This document shows, one piece after another, positions 42,557 through 52,956 of a stretch of 64,000 bases of DNA (positions within the stretch are counted from its first letter, which is position 1; each line of letters starts with the position of its first letter). The stretch comes from Thermothielavioides terrestris NRRL 8126 (Eukaryota > Ascomycota > Sordariomycetes > Sordariales > Chaetomiaceae). Made by a program: the position numbers and the translations under genes. Below the pieces are notes generated by a model. It worked only from the letters and a program-made list of their open reading frames with translations. It searched no databases and was not told where the DNA came from. Location: NCBI RefSeq assembly GCF_000226115.1, contig NC_016460.1, forward strand, positions 4,154,001 through 4,218,000, given 5' to 3'.

Positions 42557-43785
42557 CGTCCCCGTCACCGTGACCGCTACCTAGCAGCCCCAATGTGTTG
42601 CTCTCTGTCTCTTGACGAGTTTCGTGAGGCTGGCAGGCGCGGGTTGTTTCTGAGCCAAAAAAATATAAGCAGAGAATCTTGTCGCCCCGCCAAGACCCCG
42701 CAACGCCGCAATTGCCCTGGGTGCGGAGTGGGTGGATAGTGCTGTCGTGCTTGCTTGGCTCCTTGACGGAAAGCCAGGGCAAAAATGTCGATGGCAGGGG
42801 ACTGCGGTGGAGACGACGAGAACACGAAGGAACGTACATATGCACGGATGTACTCCGTAGTTACGGCGGAAAAGAACGTTAACAAATGCTTACCTCCGGA
42901 CACTCGACAAACACCGTTCTCTCTGACACTGACCCAGAGCTGCCGGCCCCCTGCCGCCGATCTTCACGCGCCTCCCTCTCTCAGACCGCCAGCCACTGCT
43001 CCACGCTCTCTACCCCATCCCCGACCTCTAGCACAGCCAGCGCGAACTCAACAACGTCCTCGAGCTCCCCGCCCTTGAAGCAACGCTCCGCGCCCTTCAA
43101 GCAACACGCCGGGATCCAGACTCTGCACCATGCACGACCCACCGCGACCGGCCCCTCCCGGCACCATCCCCAGCCCGGTCCGCTCCTCACCTCACCCCTG
43201 ACCACCTCCACCATCACTACCACCCATTACACAGATACGCAGTAGACCCCCACCCCGCATCAACACGACAATCCAACTCCCCCGCGCTCGGCGCATCCCG
43301 GAGCCCGCCCTGCGCGGTGAACGCGACCAGGCCGGGACCCGCGCGTGAGGGTCGCGAAGATAGAGTGGGCAAGGGCGGCGGCGGTGTAGGTGCGGCGGAC
43401 CGACTCGGTGCCAGAGGGTGTGGGACCGGGGACAGGGGCGGGAGGAGGAAGGAGTTCGCTCAAATTGTTGGTTGCGATAGCGTTGGGGTGGGCTGCGATG
43501 GAATCGCATGTGGGATTTGGGTGGTTGGCGCTGTCGGCCGGGCGGGAAGACGAGCATGGTGTTGGGGGCGACTCGCTGCGCGCTCGCCGGCATGGCCGGG
43601 AGCATACGAGTCTCGCCCCCACCGCGCCCGTTCCCCCCCGTTCCTCAGCAGCTCGGCCGTGGCGCAGTCCAGCCGGGTTCTCCCTCTCGTACATCTGCTT
43701 CGCCCATATGCTGAGCGTATTCATGTGGTCCTCGGCTTGGGCGCGGGCGCGGTGTGCGAGAAGCTGTGGGATAGATAGCCTGGCA
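42557..43785. other. Intergenic, 1.2 kb
   Basis: Upstream region of the DHA1 gene, then GC-rich sequence with overlapping Ser/Pro/Arg-rich frames on both strands that I judge to be chance frames. Confidence 0.5.
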
Positions 43786-44010
43786 CGGGACGGCGTTGCC
43801 ATCGATGCGCTCGTCCTCAACGCCGCGCGCCTTGGAGAGGCGAAGCCCCTGTTGCAGGCTGACTTGGACGCGGCCTGGAGCGCGTTCGAGAGGAACGTGC
43901 GCGGCTGCGAATTGCTCAGCTACGCCAAGGGATTTTACAACCAGGGTGGGAAGAAGCCGAATATAATTATCATCCAGCTGTTCAAGTATCTGCCAGACAC
44001 TGAGCAGTGA
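43786..44010 (+). pseudogene. Short-chain dehydrogenase/reductase fragment
   Basis: About 55 codons (43786-43952) match the middle of fungal SDR enzymes: VAIDALVLNAARLGEAKPLL (the NAG-type strand with Ala instead of Gly), then AWSAFERNVRG and AKGFYNQ. After these the frame runs on to a stop at 44010. Neither the Rossmann TGxxxGIG start nor the catalytic YxxxK is found nearby in any frame I could link. It is probably a truncated remnant and not a functional enzyme. Confidence 0.5.
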
Positions 44011-44202
44011 TCTTTTGAAAATCACTTCCTGAGAGTGGGTATTATGGGACTCTAGCGCAGGACTGGAGACGTCCGAGGAGCGGGCAAGAGTAGGAGGAAA
44101 GGAGTGTCTACCTAGATTTTAGACACCGTGAAGAAAGGAATCAGTTCACGATCAACTCCCACCATTCCCCTAAACACCCCAGAGGCGCTGGTCGCTCGTC
44201 CC
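44011..44202. other. Short spacer
   Basis: 3' flank of the transcription-factor gene. Nothing recognised. Confidence 0.6.
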
Positions 44203-46566
44203 TCATGACCCACCTCGCAACTCCCGAAGCAGCTCATACAACTCCCTCGACGACTCGTGGCCCAACCGTTGAAAGTACGGCGACTGCTGCTCTTTCCCGG
44301 CCGCGCAGTGCTCGAGCAGCGCCTTCGCGAGCCAGCACCACTCACCCGCGTGTCGCGAAAGGCCGCGCATGCGCAGCTGCTCTTCATCGAGTTGGCCGGT
44401 CAATGCTTCCCACAGTTCCTGCCATCGGTCTGCCGCGCGCCGAAGGGCGGGTGTGCTCGCCGGCAGCAGCGACGCGTGCCGCGCCGTGCTGATCATCATG
44501 TGCACGGCTTCAGACATGACGAAGTGATGGATATGTAAGCATTCCGATGCGTCTAGACAAACAGGTTAGGGCAGAAGGACCGAGGCCACTCACCGGAGAT
44601 GAGGAGATAGAGATCGTACGTGGAGGGGTTCTCAAGCGGGAAGCCGTCCGGCCCCGACCAGGCGTCCGCCATCAACGCGTCCACGCAATCACGGAACGAC
44701 GCCGAGCGCCGCCAGCAGCCATCGCCCTTGGAGGCTACCACCGCCTCAAACTCAGCTGCGTCGTTGGCCTCCCACAGCGCTTCCATGCACGGCAGGTCGC
44801 AGGTCATCTCGGCCACCGTCATCATCGCTGGCAGGTGGAACACGCCGGCTTGCTGCCCGTCGTTGAGGAATGCCCAGGTCGCGATTCTTTCCCCAGCAAA
44901 GGCAGATGCCGTCAGCGATCCACAAGTTTCAAGTTGAACTCGAGGCCATTCCGCGCTAGCCAGCGCCAGCAGCGCGCGTAGTTACCAGGGAAGGGATGGG
45001 GATGAGGGCCGTGGACTCACCTGATCCGCAACTCATCCCGGACGAACGTCTCCCAGTCGGGCCGCCCGCCGCGGCGACCAATTTGCGACGACGGCGCCTG
45101 CGTCTGCCTCGCGCTCGGGAGCCCCAGCCGCCGGACGGCGTGGACCAGCACGGGCTCGCGCACGAGCCAGTTGCGCCTGCGGACGGCCGCGTCGTTGTTC
45201 TTGGTGAACTGCAGGCCGCTCATGAGCAGCGCCGCCTGCACCGTTTCGTACAGCGCCCGTTCCCGTTCCCGGTCCCGGTCCCGGTCCCGGTCCCGGTCCC
45301 GCTCCAGCGCTGCAACTCCGTCGGCGCGGGGCCCGGCGCCTGACTGCGACGCGAACTGCGCGAGCTGCGCCTCGAGGCAGCGGAAGATGTACTCGTCGGC
45401 GACGGGGAAGAAGCGCGGGACGGCCAGGACGCAGTCGCGCGGGGGGCAGTACTGGGCGCCGCAGAGGAAGACGGCGAGGACGAGCGGGCGGGCCGAGGTC
45501 GCCGCGTCGAAGCTCGGGCGGTGGAGCAGCGGGATGTCGCGGTGGGTGTGGCGGAAGTAGGCCGCCACGAAGGCGGCGCGGTTGGGCGCGGAGAAGACCT
45601 GCTTTGCGAGCTGCGGGTCGAATGTGCCGTCGTAGCCGCTGCTCTTCTCGGCGGCCAGCGTGTCGTGCAGGGCCTTGAGGTCGGATACCAACGGCTCCAG
45701 GACCGGGTCGATGGAATCCGGGTCGGCATGGCCTTCCCCGGCCGGATGTGAAGCGCTGAGGTCAAGAAGCGGGTCGGAGGACGGCAGGCCGAGGAGGTAG
45801 GGAAGGTAGGTGCCGTCGTTGAGCAGCTCATCTTGGGCCAGGCCCATGCTGGTTGGCTCCGGCCGAAGCGGGAGGCTGGGGGCGTCCTCAACTCGGCCTG
45901 GCTCTTTGAAGAAGATCCGGATCATCGATTCGGCCTGGGGATTAGTCAGACCGAGAAGAAAAGAGATAGGCACCTTGGTGTCGTCATCCTTGCCGGGCGC
46001 GGGACTCGACGATGGGGGAGTGAGCGCAACGGCGTTCAGTGAAGCGCTGCCGGATGACTGACTGCCGGCGCGGACTTGCAACCTCGTATAGGTGCAGGTC
46101 ACACGTCGGGACCGGCATCTCGCGCAGGCTGCTGTGCCGTCACAGGAGAGCTTTCGGCGGTAGCAATCGTCACAAGCCCGTGGCTTCTTCCCTCGCGTGG
46201 CTGGAGGCGGGACGTCATGCTTGGTGTTATTGGGACAGATGGAGTGGTGTTTCTTCCAGACGTCTCTCGAGGGATGTCAGCACACAGATAATTACAGCAT
46301 GCAGACATAGCATACAAGGGGCGCAGAAGTATGCGCCTACCGTCTCGAAAAGGTTTTCCCGCAATGGAGGCACTTGAGCTGCTTCGCTCCCAGGTCTGGC
46401 CGGGTTAGTCAATCAGGTGCGTCATCACTGAAAATCTCTAATTAAGACCGAAGTGGAGAGAGATATGGCACTCACGGGCCGCTTCGTGTCTGCGCAGGTG
46501 GCTGCTGTGTTGGTATTGCCTGCCGTACGTGGCGCAGGTGAGCTTGGCTGTGCGTTGTGCCGGCAT
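44203..46566 (-). CDS. Transcription factor with C2H2 fingers, Zn2Cys6 cluster and fungal_trans domain
   Basis: Five exons, 46566-46476, 46395-46341, 46265-45021, 44886-44594 and 44552-44203, 677 residues. Phases agree and branch sites (CTAAC/CTGAC) precede each acceptor; the last intron is only 41 nt. Finger 1 reads CATYGRQY...HLRRHEAAH: the second zinc-binding Cys is Tyr14. Finger 2 (CLHCGKTFSRRDVWKKHHSIC) is C2HC. The Zn2Cys6 motif follows with canonical spacing (C-DD-C-YRRKLS-C-DGTAA-C-AR-C-RSRRVT-C). The rest is a fungal_trans regulatory region (FVAAYFRHTHRDIPLLHRPSF, FLNDGQQAGVFHLPAMM). An in-frame CCGGTC repeat codes an Arg-Asp/Arg-Glu stretch. By family it is a nuclear pathway-specific regulator, possibly of the neighbouring transporters (inference). 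It is divergent from the NDUFS7-like gene. Confidence 0.87.
45261..45302. repeat. 6-bp coding microsatellite (CCGGTC/CCGTTC)n
   Basis: Tandem hexamers in the transcription-factor exon, coding alternating Arg-Asp and Arg-Glu on the minus strand. Confidence 0.85.
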
Positions 46567-47041
46567 CGCTCTGGGGAAGAAGGGGGAAGGTTGGAGTCGA
46601 GGCGGCCCCAGGTTGGTTGGGTGGGTTGTTCCCGAGCTTTTGTTGCTCGTGTAAGTCAGATTCGGAAGAAAACGGGGCCGGCGCTGTCCCAAGACGCCAC
46701 CAATCCGCACGGTGTAAAAAGCGTTGTTCCACATAGATCTGTACAGTATCGGCTCGGAGTCCACACATGACCGGGCGGTCGAGTATGGTGGGATATTTCC
46801 GAGGCGTCCACAGGGGTCACCAGGGTGTAAGCCACCCGAAGCAAGCATTGCTCGTAGGAGCTATTTCAGTGCTGTAACTCAGGACGAGTCTGGGAACGTT
46901 CGTTCTTCTACACGTGCTTTTCTCGGAAAAAAAAAAATAAATAAATAAAACGACAATTTGTTGAAATCTCGCTCCTGTTCCTTCCTCCGTTTCCCGTGCC
47001 AGCACCCCGGGCCAGCAACGTCCACCGGTACCTTCACAAAC
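46567..47041. promoter_or_regulatory. Divergent promoter region
   Basis: 475 bases shared by the transcription factor (minus) and the NDUFS7-like gene (plus). It includes an A11 run followed by TAAA repeats (46927-46950) about 100 bases upstream of the plus-strand start. No specific operator could be identified. Confidence 0.45.
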
Positions 47042-47773
47042 ATGAGCTACCAGATGCTGATCAGACATGTGCCGACGGCACGGAGGATTTCCTTACACGT
47101 CGTTCCTACCTTTCTCGTACGCCGATACACATCCGAACGTCCCTCAACAGCTCGTCGCCCTCTCCCTCCGCAGCCGGCCCGGCCAACAACTGCCCTGACG
47201 AAAGAACGGGCCCCTAGCGCCGTGGTGGAATATGCTCTGTAAGAGCCGCACTTGACCCTCCCAAGCCAGGTGATGATTAAACGTCACGACGCTGGGCTGA
47301 CACCCACCACCACCCACCTTAGGACAACGCTGGACGCGCTGATCAACTGGGCGCGCCAGGGCTCGCTCTGGCCGCTGACCTTCGGGCTGGCGTGATGCGG
47401 CATCGAGATGATGCACGTGTCGATGCCGCGGTACGACAACGACCGGCAGGGCATCATCTTCCGGGCGTCGCCGCGCCAGGCCGACGTCATGATCGTGGCC
47501 GGCACCGTGACCAACAAGATGGCGCCGGCCGTGCGGCTGTGCTACGACCAGATGCCCGACCCCAAGTGGGTCATCAGCATGGGCAGCTGCGCCAACGGCG
47601 GCGGCTACTACCACTACAGCTACTCGGTCGTCCGCGGCGTCGACCGCATCCTGCCCGTCGACATCTTCGTGCCGGGCTGCCCGCCCACCGCCGAGGCGCT
47701 GATGTACGGCATCCTCCAGCTGCAGAGGAAGATGCGGAGGACCAAGATCACGAGGATGTGGTACCGCAAGTAG
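47042..47773 (+). pseudogene. Complex I PSST/NDUFS7 (NuoB)-like gene with TGA at a cluster-ligand codon
   Basis: Exons 47042-47238 and 47323-47773 join across an 84-nt intron (GTAAGA ... GGGCTGAC ... CTTAG). Exon 1 codes a basic, Ser/Arg-rich presequence like a mitochondrial targeting signal. Exon 2 is strongly NuoB-like: [60 protein letters not shown] and [15 protein letters not shown], ending in MWYRK. The tandem Cys that ligates cluster N2 (GLACC) reads GLA-TGA-C: codon 47393-47395 is TGA. No other break occurs and the remaining cluster cysteines are present. With the TGA read through, the protein would be 215 residues, normal for the family. Positions such as RGVDR and CGIEMMH differ from what I recall of fungal mitochondrial PSST, so this may be a paralog. 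Confidence 0.8.
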
Positions 47774-48073
47774 CCCATCACTAGTGCCAGTCTCGGTTGT
47801 TGGAACTTCATGGAAAAGGGTGGCGTGAGTGTTGCGAGGGGCCGTTGGAACGGTGGTCTTTGGTATACGCAATGTATTGTGGAAGATAATCGCTTCGGGC
47901 ACAACCAAGAACTGATAAATACATCCAGCGAGTCAAAACGCGATCTACGACCCCTAATCCGCTTAGGCACCGGGACAGCATATTGCTTAGGGGGCCACTT
48001 CTCCAACGAGCCAGGTGTTGCAGCCCAGCCCATTCGCCCACCTCAACGCAGCGGAGAGCACGCAGGAAGTTCT
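47774..48073. other. Convergent 3' flanks
   Basis: Spacer of 300 bases between the NDUFS7-like gene and the cutinase. Nothing else seen. Confidence 0.6.
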
Positions 48074-48835
48074 TCAAGCATCGCCAATCTTCTCGTGCAG
48101 CCAGGCCGGGCCCTTGGTGGACGCGTCGCCGTTGGTGATGTAGGAGAAGTGGGCCGCGGTGACGATCAGGGTGCCGTTGCAGACGAGGTCGCCCTGGGCG
48201 CAGAAGATCATGGTCTTGTCGACGGGGAAGTTCGGGATGGTGTCGTGGTTCTGCTGCGCCTGCGTGTAGCCGAAGAGCACGACGCCCTTGATCTGGTCCT
48301 TGGCCGCCGCCGACAGCGACTGGATGCCGCCGGCGACGACGGCCGTGCCCTGGCTGTACCCGCCCGCGGCGACCGACGCGTTCGGGCACTTCTGCTGCGC
48401 CAGGTTGAACATGTTGGCCGCCTCCTGCATCGCCGCCGTCGAGGTGCCCCCGGGAAGCGCGTTGGAGGCCAGGTCGGCCGTGTAGGCGCCCCCGACGCCC
48501 TGCACCCAGAGTTGGTTGGGGTAGTAGTTCTTGAGGCCGTTGGCTACCTCGGGGCAGACGGATGAGCCCTGGAGCGGGCATCAGCGTCTTCTTCCTTTCG
48601 TCTATGGCATGGACTATTCCAGGGCTAGGGGCGAGGTGCATACCAAGTTGCCGGTCTCGGTGGAGCCGCGGGCGCAGATGAAGATGACTTTGGGGCAGTT
48701 GCTGGACACCCCGTTTTCCAGGTCGTTTGCGGTGTCTGAAAACAACTGGCGGGCTTCGACAGCCGCTTCGCCAGCCGGCTGCGTCGGAGCAGCGGCGGCC
48801 AGGCCAGCGGCGCAGAGGATTGGGAGGAACTTCAT
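48074..48835 (-). CDS. Cutinase
   Basis: Two exons, 48835-48644 and 48568-48074, 228 residues. The 75-nt intron has donor GTATGC and acceptor CTCCAG, in phase 0. A signal peptide (MKFLPILCAAGLAAAAP) is followed by a short propeptide. The cutinase core has CPKVIFICARGSTETGNL (oxyanion region), the nucleophile elbow GGYSQGT with Ser136, and GDLVCNGTLIVTAAHFSY giving Asp191 and His204 of the catalytic triad. Cysteines are placed for the two conserved disulfides. The enzyme is a secreted serine esterase that hydrolyses cutin and other polyesters. It lies next to an unrelated nuclear-encoded complex I gene, so context adds nothing. Confidence 0.94.
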
Positions 48836-50126
48836 CGTTGCAACGCGGGCTGGAGAAACGAAAGTTTGTACACAAGACGAAGGACTGCAGCAGGTCTTGC
48901 ACCGGGCGCTCGAAGCTCGAGTTGATGCGAACCGCCATCTGTCAGCCAGGGCTGATGTCCCCTTTTTATCATTCATTGTGTCCTGTTACGCAGTCTCCTC
49001 TCTCCTCGGCCGTCGCCGGCAGGGCCGAGGTTCTCGCAAGAGTATCCGTATCGGGTTCACGGAGCCCAACACATCGTCCTCGTGGTGTTTCACCCACACC
49101 TGCCGGACCTGGAAGGCGGTATGCAGTAGTCTCGAGCCCAGAGTCTCATGGCGGTCCACATGAGTGCGGGTTTTCCGGGGTCGAAAACCCGGTAATCGAA
49201 CTTCTCCACGCTGCGAGCCTCCAATTGCCGACAGGATGGAGACGGCGTGATCGCTCGCTTATCGTTGGTTGCCGTGGGGCCGGACCTCAACCTGGACGGG
49301 AATCCGGGGTCTGGGGAATATACTAGCGTAGTGTAGCATAGCGTAGGATTTAGGTGTGATCTGCTGGGCGTCTGAGCGTGGAATCTGGCCTGCTTGGCTC
49401 GCCATCTTCAGCCAAGATGAAACGACAAATTCGCAAGACTTGCCAAGTGGAGTCATCATGACCGGCCGATTCAGCCGCGCACTCCATCTCCATCCGAAGC
49501 CACCGCCCCATAGTTACACTTCTTCCTACTGCCAGTGATTGTGCAGATGCCGAGAATGTGCTGGGTCCCGGTGCTTCGGCGGACAAAAGCCTACGTAGGC
49601 CGCACTCACCTCCTTCCTTCGGACCAAGCCCTCCGCCAACTGCCCCGTGGCTCCTGAGACAATCCTCCAATTCCCGAACATTGGACACCAACCTCGGTAT
49701 CATTCGAGGCAACTGTCGAGGACACTGATGGCTATCTCGTTTCTGGAGTAACCGGTCATGACTTAGGTAGCTTGCGACATCTTGGCTTTCCCCTCGATTC
49801 TCGGGTCAACCTCATCTCCGACTGGGAAAAAAGTGGCTGCATTGGGCAGACGTGAAACAAAGAGAATATTGCTTTTTGACCGTGAATGCGCGATCTTATG
49901 CTTCTTGCAAGTTATGTGTTGGTCTCCGTCTTTTGTCGGGCTGAATTAAGCTTTGCATGACGTCGTCAATGACGTATTGGCAAGACCTGGGAGAATATTT
50001 CTCGTACGGAGTCTATATATCAAGTCCATCCATAAAAAAAGTACGCGAATCTGGCGCGTGGGGTAATATGCCACGACAAGACACTGAGATCTCGACATCA
50101 AACGGCGCATTGGCTCCAGATCCAAG
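48836..50126. other. Intergenic, 1.3 kb, divergent promoters
   Basis: Upstream regions of the cutinase (minus) and of the DUF676 hydrolase (plus). No gene supported; open frames here are antisense or low quality. Confidence 0.6.
48964..48972 (-). promoter_or_regulatory. TATA-like element of the cutinase gene
   Basis: ATAAAAAGG-like sequence on the minus strand about 130 bases upstream of the start codon. Positional evidence only. Confidence 0.3.
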
Positions 50127-52140
50127 ATGAAACGAATACTACTGCTGTGTTTCCTCCACGGATTCAAAGTAAGCTCATCTGTGATCCGCCGATACTCAAC
50201 GCTTGCCCATTGCCTGACTTGTCTAACTATTACCAGGGCAACGACTTCACCTTTGGAGACTTCCCTCAGCACCTTGAGGAGACCGTCGCCAACAACCTCG
50301 AAGGCCACGAGGTTGCCTCTGTGGTCTACCCGCAGTATGAGACACGCGGAGAGCTTGCACAGAGCACTGATGCGTTTCTGGAATGGTACTGGCTGCTGCA
50401 CCCGGCCCTACTGCCTCGCTTCTCATTCTGACTTGGCTCAGGCTAAAAGAGCGCGTCGTGGAGTTACGAAAGGCGCGCCTTGAGCACCCCTGGCCGCCCA
50501 ACGACCGGAGCGTGGGCGTGATCTTGATTGCCCATTCCATGGGGTGAGTTTCCTCTCAGTCCGCCCTTCCTAGGTGTGTGCGTCTTCCTGGTCTGGAACG
50601 ACCTCACTTACCTCCCACCAGTGGCTTCGTGGCAAGCGACTGCCTCTTCCGCGTCCTCGACGAGAAGCGCCAGAGCGAGTCGCCGTCCAGCCCCCTGTTC
50701 CCCCTCATCCAGGGCATCCTCGCCTTCGACACGCCCTACAACGGGCTCGCCCGCTCCATGTTCGTGTACGGCGCCTTCTCCAACTACCAAAAGGTCAGCA
50801 ACGTCTTCAACATCATGACCGCCCTGTCCGCCGCCACCCCGGCCGCGCTGTCCCGGCTCGCCTCCCGCCGCGCCGTCGGCACCGCCACGGGGCGCATCGC
50901 CAAGCGGCCCTCCAGCAGCCCGGCCTGGAAGGCCTGGCAGCTGATCGCCATGCGCACGGGCGCGGTGGGCGTCATCGCCGCCGGCGGCGTGGCGGCGTAC
51001 ATGCACCGCCGGCAGATCCTCGAGGGCGTGCGCAGCGTGCGCGGCCTGACCCGCCAGGACGTCGTGCAGGGGTACCAGCAGTCGGTGGACGCGCTGGGCC
51101 AGGGGCTGGCGTACGTCAACCGCGGCAACGTCGGCGCGTCGTTCGCCTGGCTGGCCGACCACTTCATCTTCGTCGGCGCGCTGCTGAGGCAGAACGAGCT
51201 GGGCCGCCGGCTCGAGCGGCTGGCGGCGCTGCGCGGGGTCGGCGTGCGCGACGTGTACGCGTCGCTGGGCGAGAACGGCTACTGGAGCGGCGGCTACTTC
51301 GTGCCCGAGCGGACCTTCTGCGCGGTCCCCGCCAAGGACGAGCCCGCGGCGAAGCTCTTCGTCCGGCACGTCGTCGAGGGCGCCAAGGATGAGATTGCCG
51401 CTCACGTCAACCTGTTCAAGAAGGACAAGAACAAGGAGTATGAGCGGTTGGTCAACGACGCGGCAAAACTGGTGGTGGAGTGGTTCAACGACGAGACCGA
51501 GATCTACGACGACCCGAAGTTTGCGGAGGCGCCGCCTGCGGAGTCCGAGGAGACAGAGGCCCTTGCGAAGGCCGTCGACAGCGAGAGCATTCCGCGCACG
51601 GCAGAGGAGAAATCAACCGAGGAGATCCCAGAAGAAGCGGACACCGAGATGGATGATGAAGGAGTCCCCGACGAGTCCCCGATCGACATCGCCGCGGCAG
51701 CAGCTCTGGTCCCCCTTCCGGACGATATGGACGGCGGCAGCACCTCCGGCGGCGGAGGCGAGGAGGGCCAGGAGGCTGACAAGGCCGAGCAGAAGAAGGC
51801 CTACCTGCGCCATCTACTCGGCGTCGCCCAGCAGGCGGGCTCCAATCTGCGGTCGTATCTGCCATCGAGCATCGAGTTGCCCAACGTGAAGGCGGCGATG
51901 CCCAGCGTCGCGCTGCCGAACATGCCCAACATATCCGTGCCGAGCATGCCCAGCATGCCGAGCATGTCGATGCCAACGCGGATCAATCCGTTCTCGAAAA
52001 AGTCGGCCGCCGAGCCGGGGCCTGCAGAAGTGCCTGCGGAAGCGGCGCTGGATACGTCGGGATCTACCGCGGAGGTAACTGACACGCCTGAAGGAAAATC
52101 AGTCGTTGAGAGTGAGGCTCAGGTGGCCGGATCTCAGTAG
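50127..52140 (+). CDS. DUF676-type alpha/beta hydrolase with long disordered tail
   Basis: Four exons, 50127-50168, 50237-50385, 50442-50543 and 50622-52140, 603 residues. All three introns are canonical. The start MKRILLLCFLHGFKGNDFTFGDFP carries the first strand and HGF loop of lipase-like hydrolases. The nucleophile elbow is ILIAHSMGGFVASD. The catalytic Asp may lie in GILAFDTPYNGL. A hydrophobic segment around the AWQLIAMRTGAVGVIAAGGVAAYM stretch may be a membrane anchor or a core helix. The C-terminal ~200 residues are acidic and low-complexity, with Met-Pro-Ser/Asn repeats (51,904-51,975). By family it is a putative serine esterase/lipase; yeast relatives act on lipids. No catalytic His could be assigned with confidence. 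Confidence 0.85.
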
Positions 52141-52956
52141 GATGAAAGCTCTCGCCGCCTGCCTGTTGGCAGCTCTAGTTGCGTGCCGTCGTCTCTCGGA
52201 ACTTCTGAGATTTTGATTTCTGTTTGAATGGTTTTGATCTCGGCAGAAAGGTGGCTGTAAAGTTTTGGGCCGTATACCCAGTTTGTGCATGACGGCGATG
52301 ACAAAAATAACTTTTTTTTTTACCCCTCTCACTCATACAGATCTGCAAACATGTGGTCCAAAAAGGGGCCGCCGTCGAGCCCCTCGGCTGCTCCCCGAGG
52401 CGTTTCTCGGTGTCGTTTTTGGCCGGGTTGCATAAGAATCCCGGCTTAGGCCGCTTGACCCCGCCGACCGTCCCAGCGGCCGAGAAACGTTGCTGTGCGC
52501 TTCGGAGTGATTGGATGACTTGCAGCCGCTCCCGCCCGCTTGGCAAATCCCGAAAAGGAAGTTGTGTTGGATGATGATTCTGGTGCTCGCTCGGTTGCGG
52601 GGAGAAGAGCCCCGGGCCGTGGGCTGGCCACGGTTACAACGAATTCAGGGGGCAGCTGAGGGCATCTTTTGAGCAAGGGTTACACCACACGGGATGATCG
52701 GCGTAGCGCCAGACCGCGAACCGCCTTCCGGATGTGGCAGTGTCGGCGCGACGGGTTCATTGCTGACAGCGGTCAGAATGTTGCGCCGTGAATAAGATAT
52801 TATCGCCCAAGCAGGCGCCCAGGGTACGTGGGAGGCCTGCGTTCAAAAGCAAGGGATGTCCCGAACGCCAGTGACTCCAAGACAGGGATTACACAATACT
52901 TGAGTCCTTTACTGGACAGTGCGATCGATCAGTGGCCAGGCAAAACAGCCGAAAAA
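52141..52956. other. Intergenic, 0.8 kb
   Basis: 3' flank of the hydrolase and promoter of the nuclease gene. Contains a T10 run (52312-52321). No gene. Confidence 0.6.

Noticed and set aside
43260..43820. 186-codon Ser/Arg/Pro-rich minus-strand frame
   Set aside because: Overlaps the SDR fragment on the other strand and has random-like GC-rich composition.
45258..45302. CRISPR-like or regulatory repeat array
   Set aside because: It is an in-frame hexanucleotide microsatellite within an exon, with no spacers, in a eukaryotic genome.
47393..47395. Selenocysteine codon replacing the cluster cysteine
   Set aside because: Attractive because TGA replaces Cys exactly, but ascomycetes are not known to encode Sec and I see no evidence for a SECIS element; mutation, error or paralog decay is more likely.
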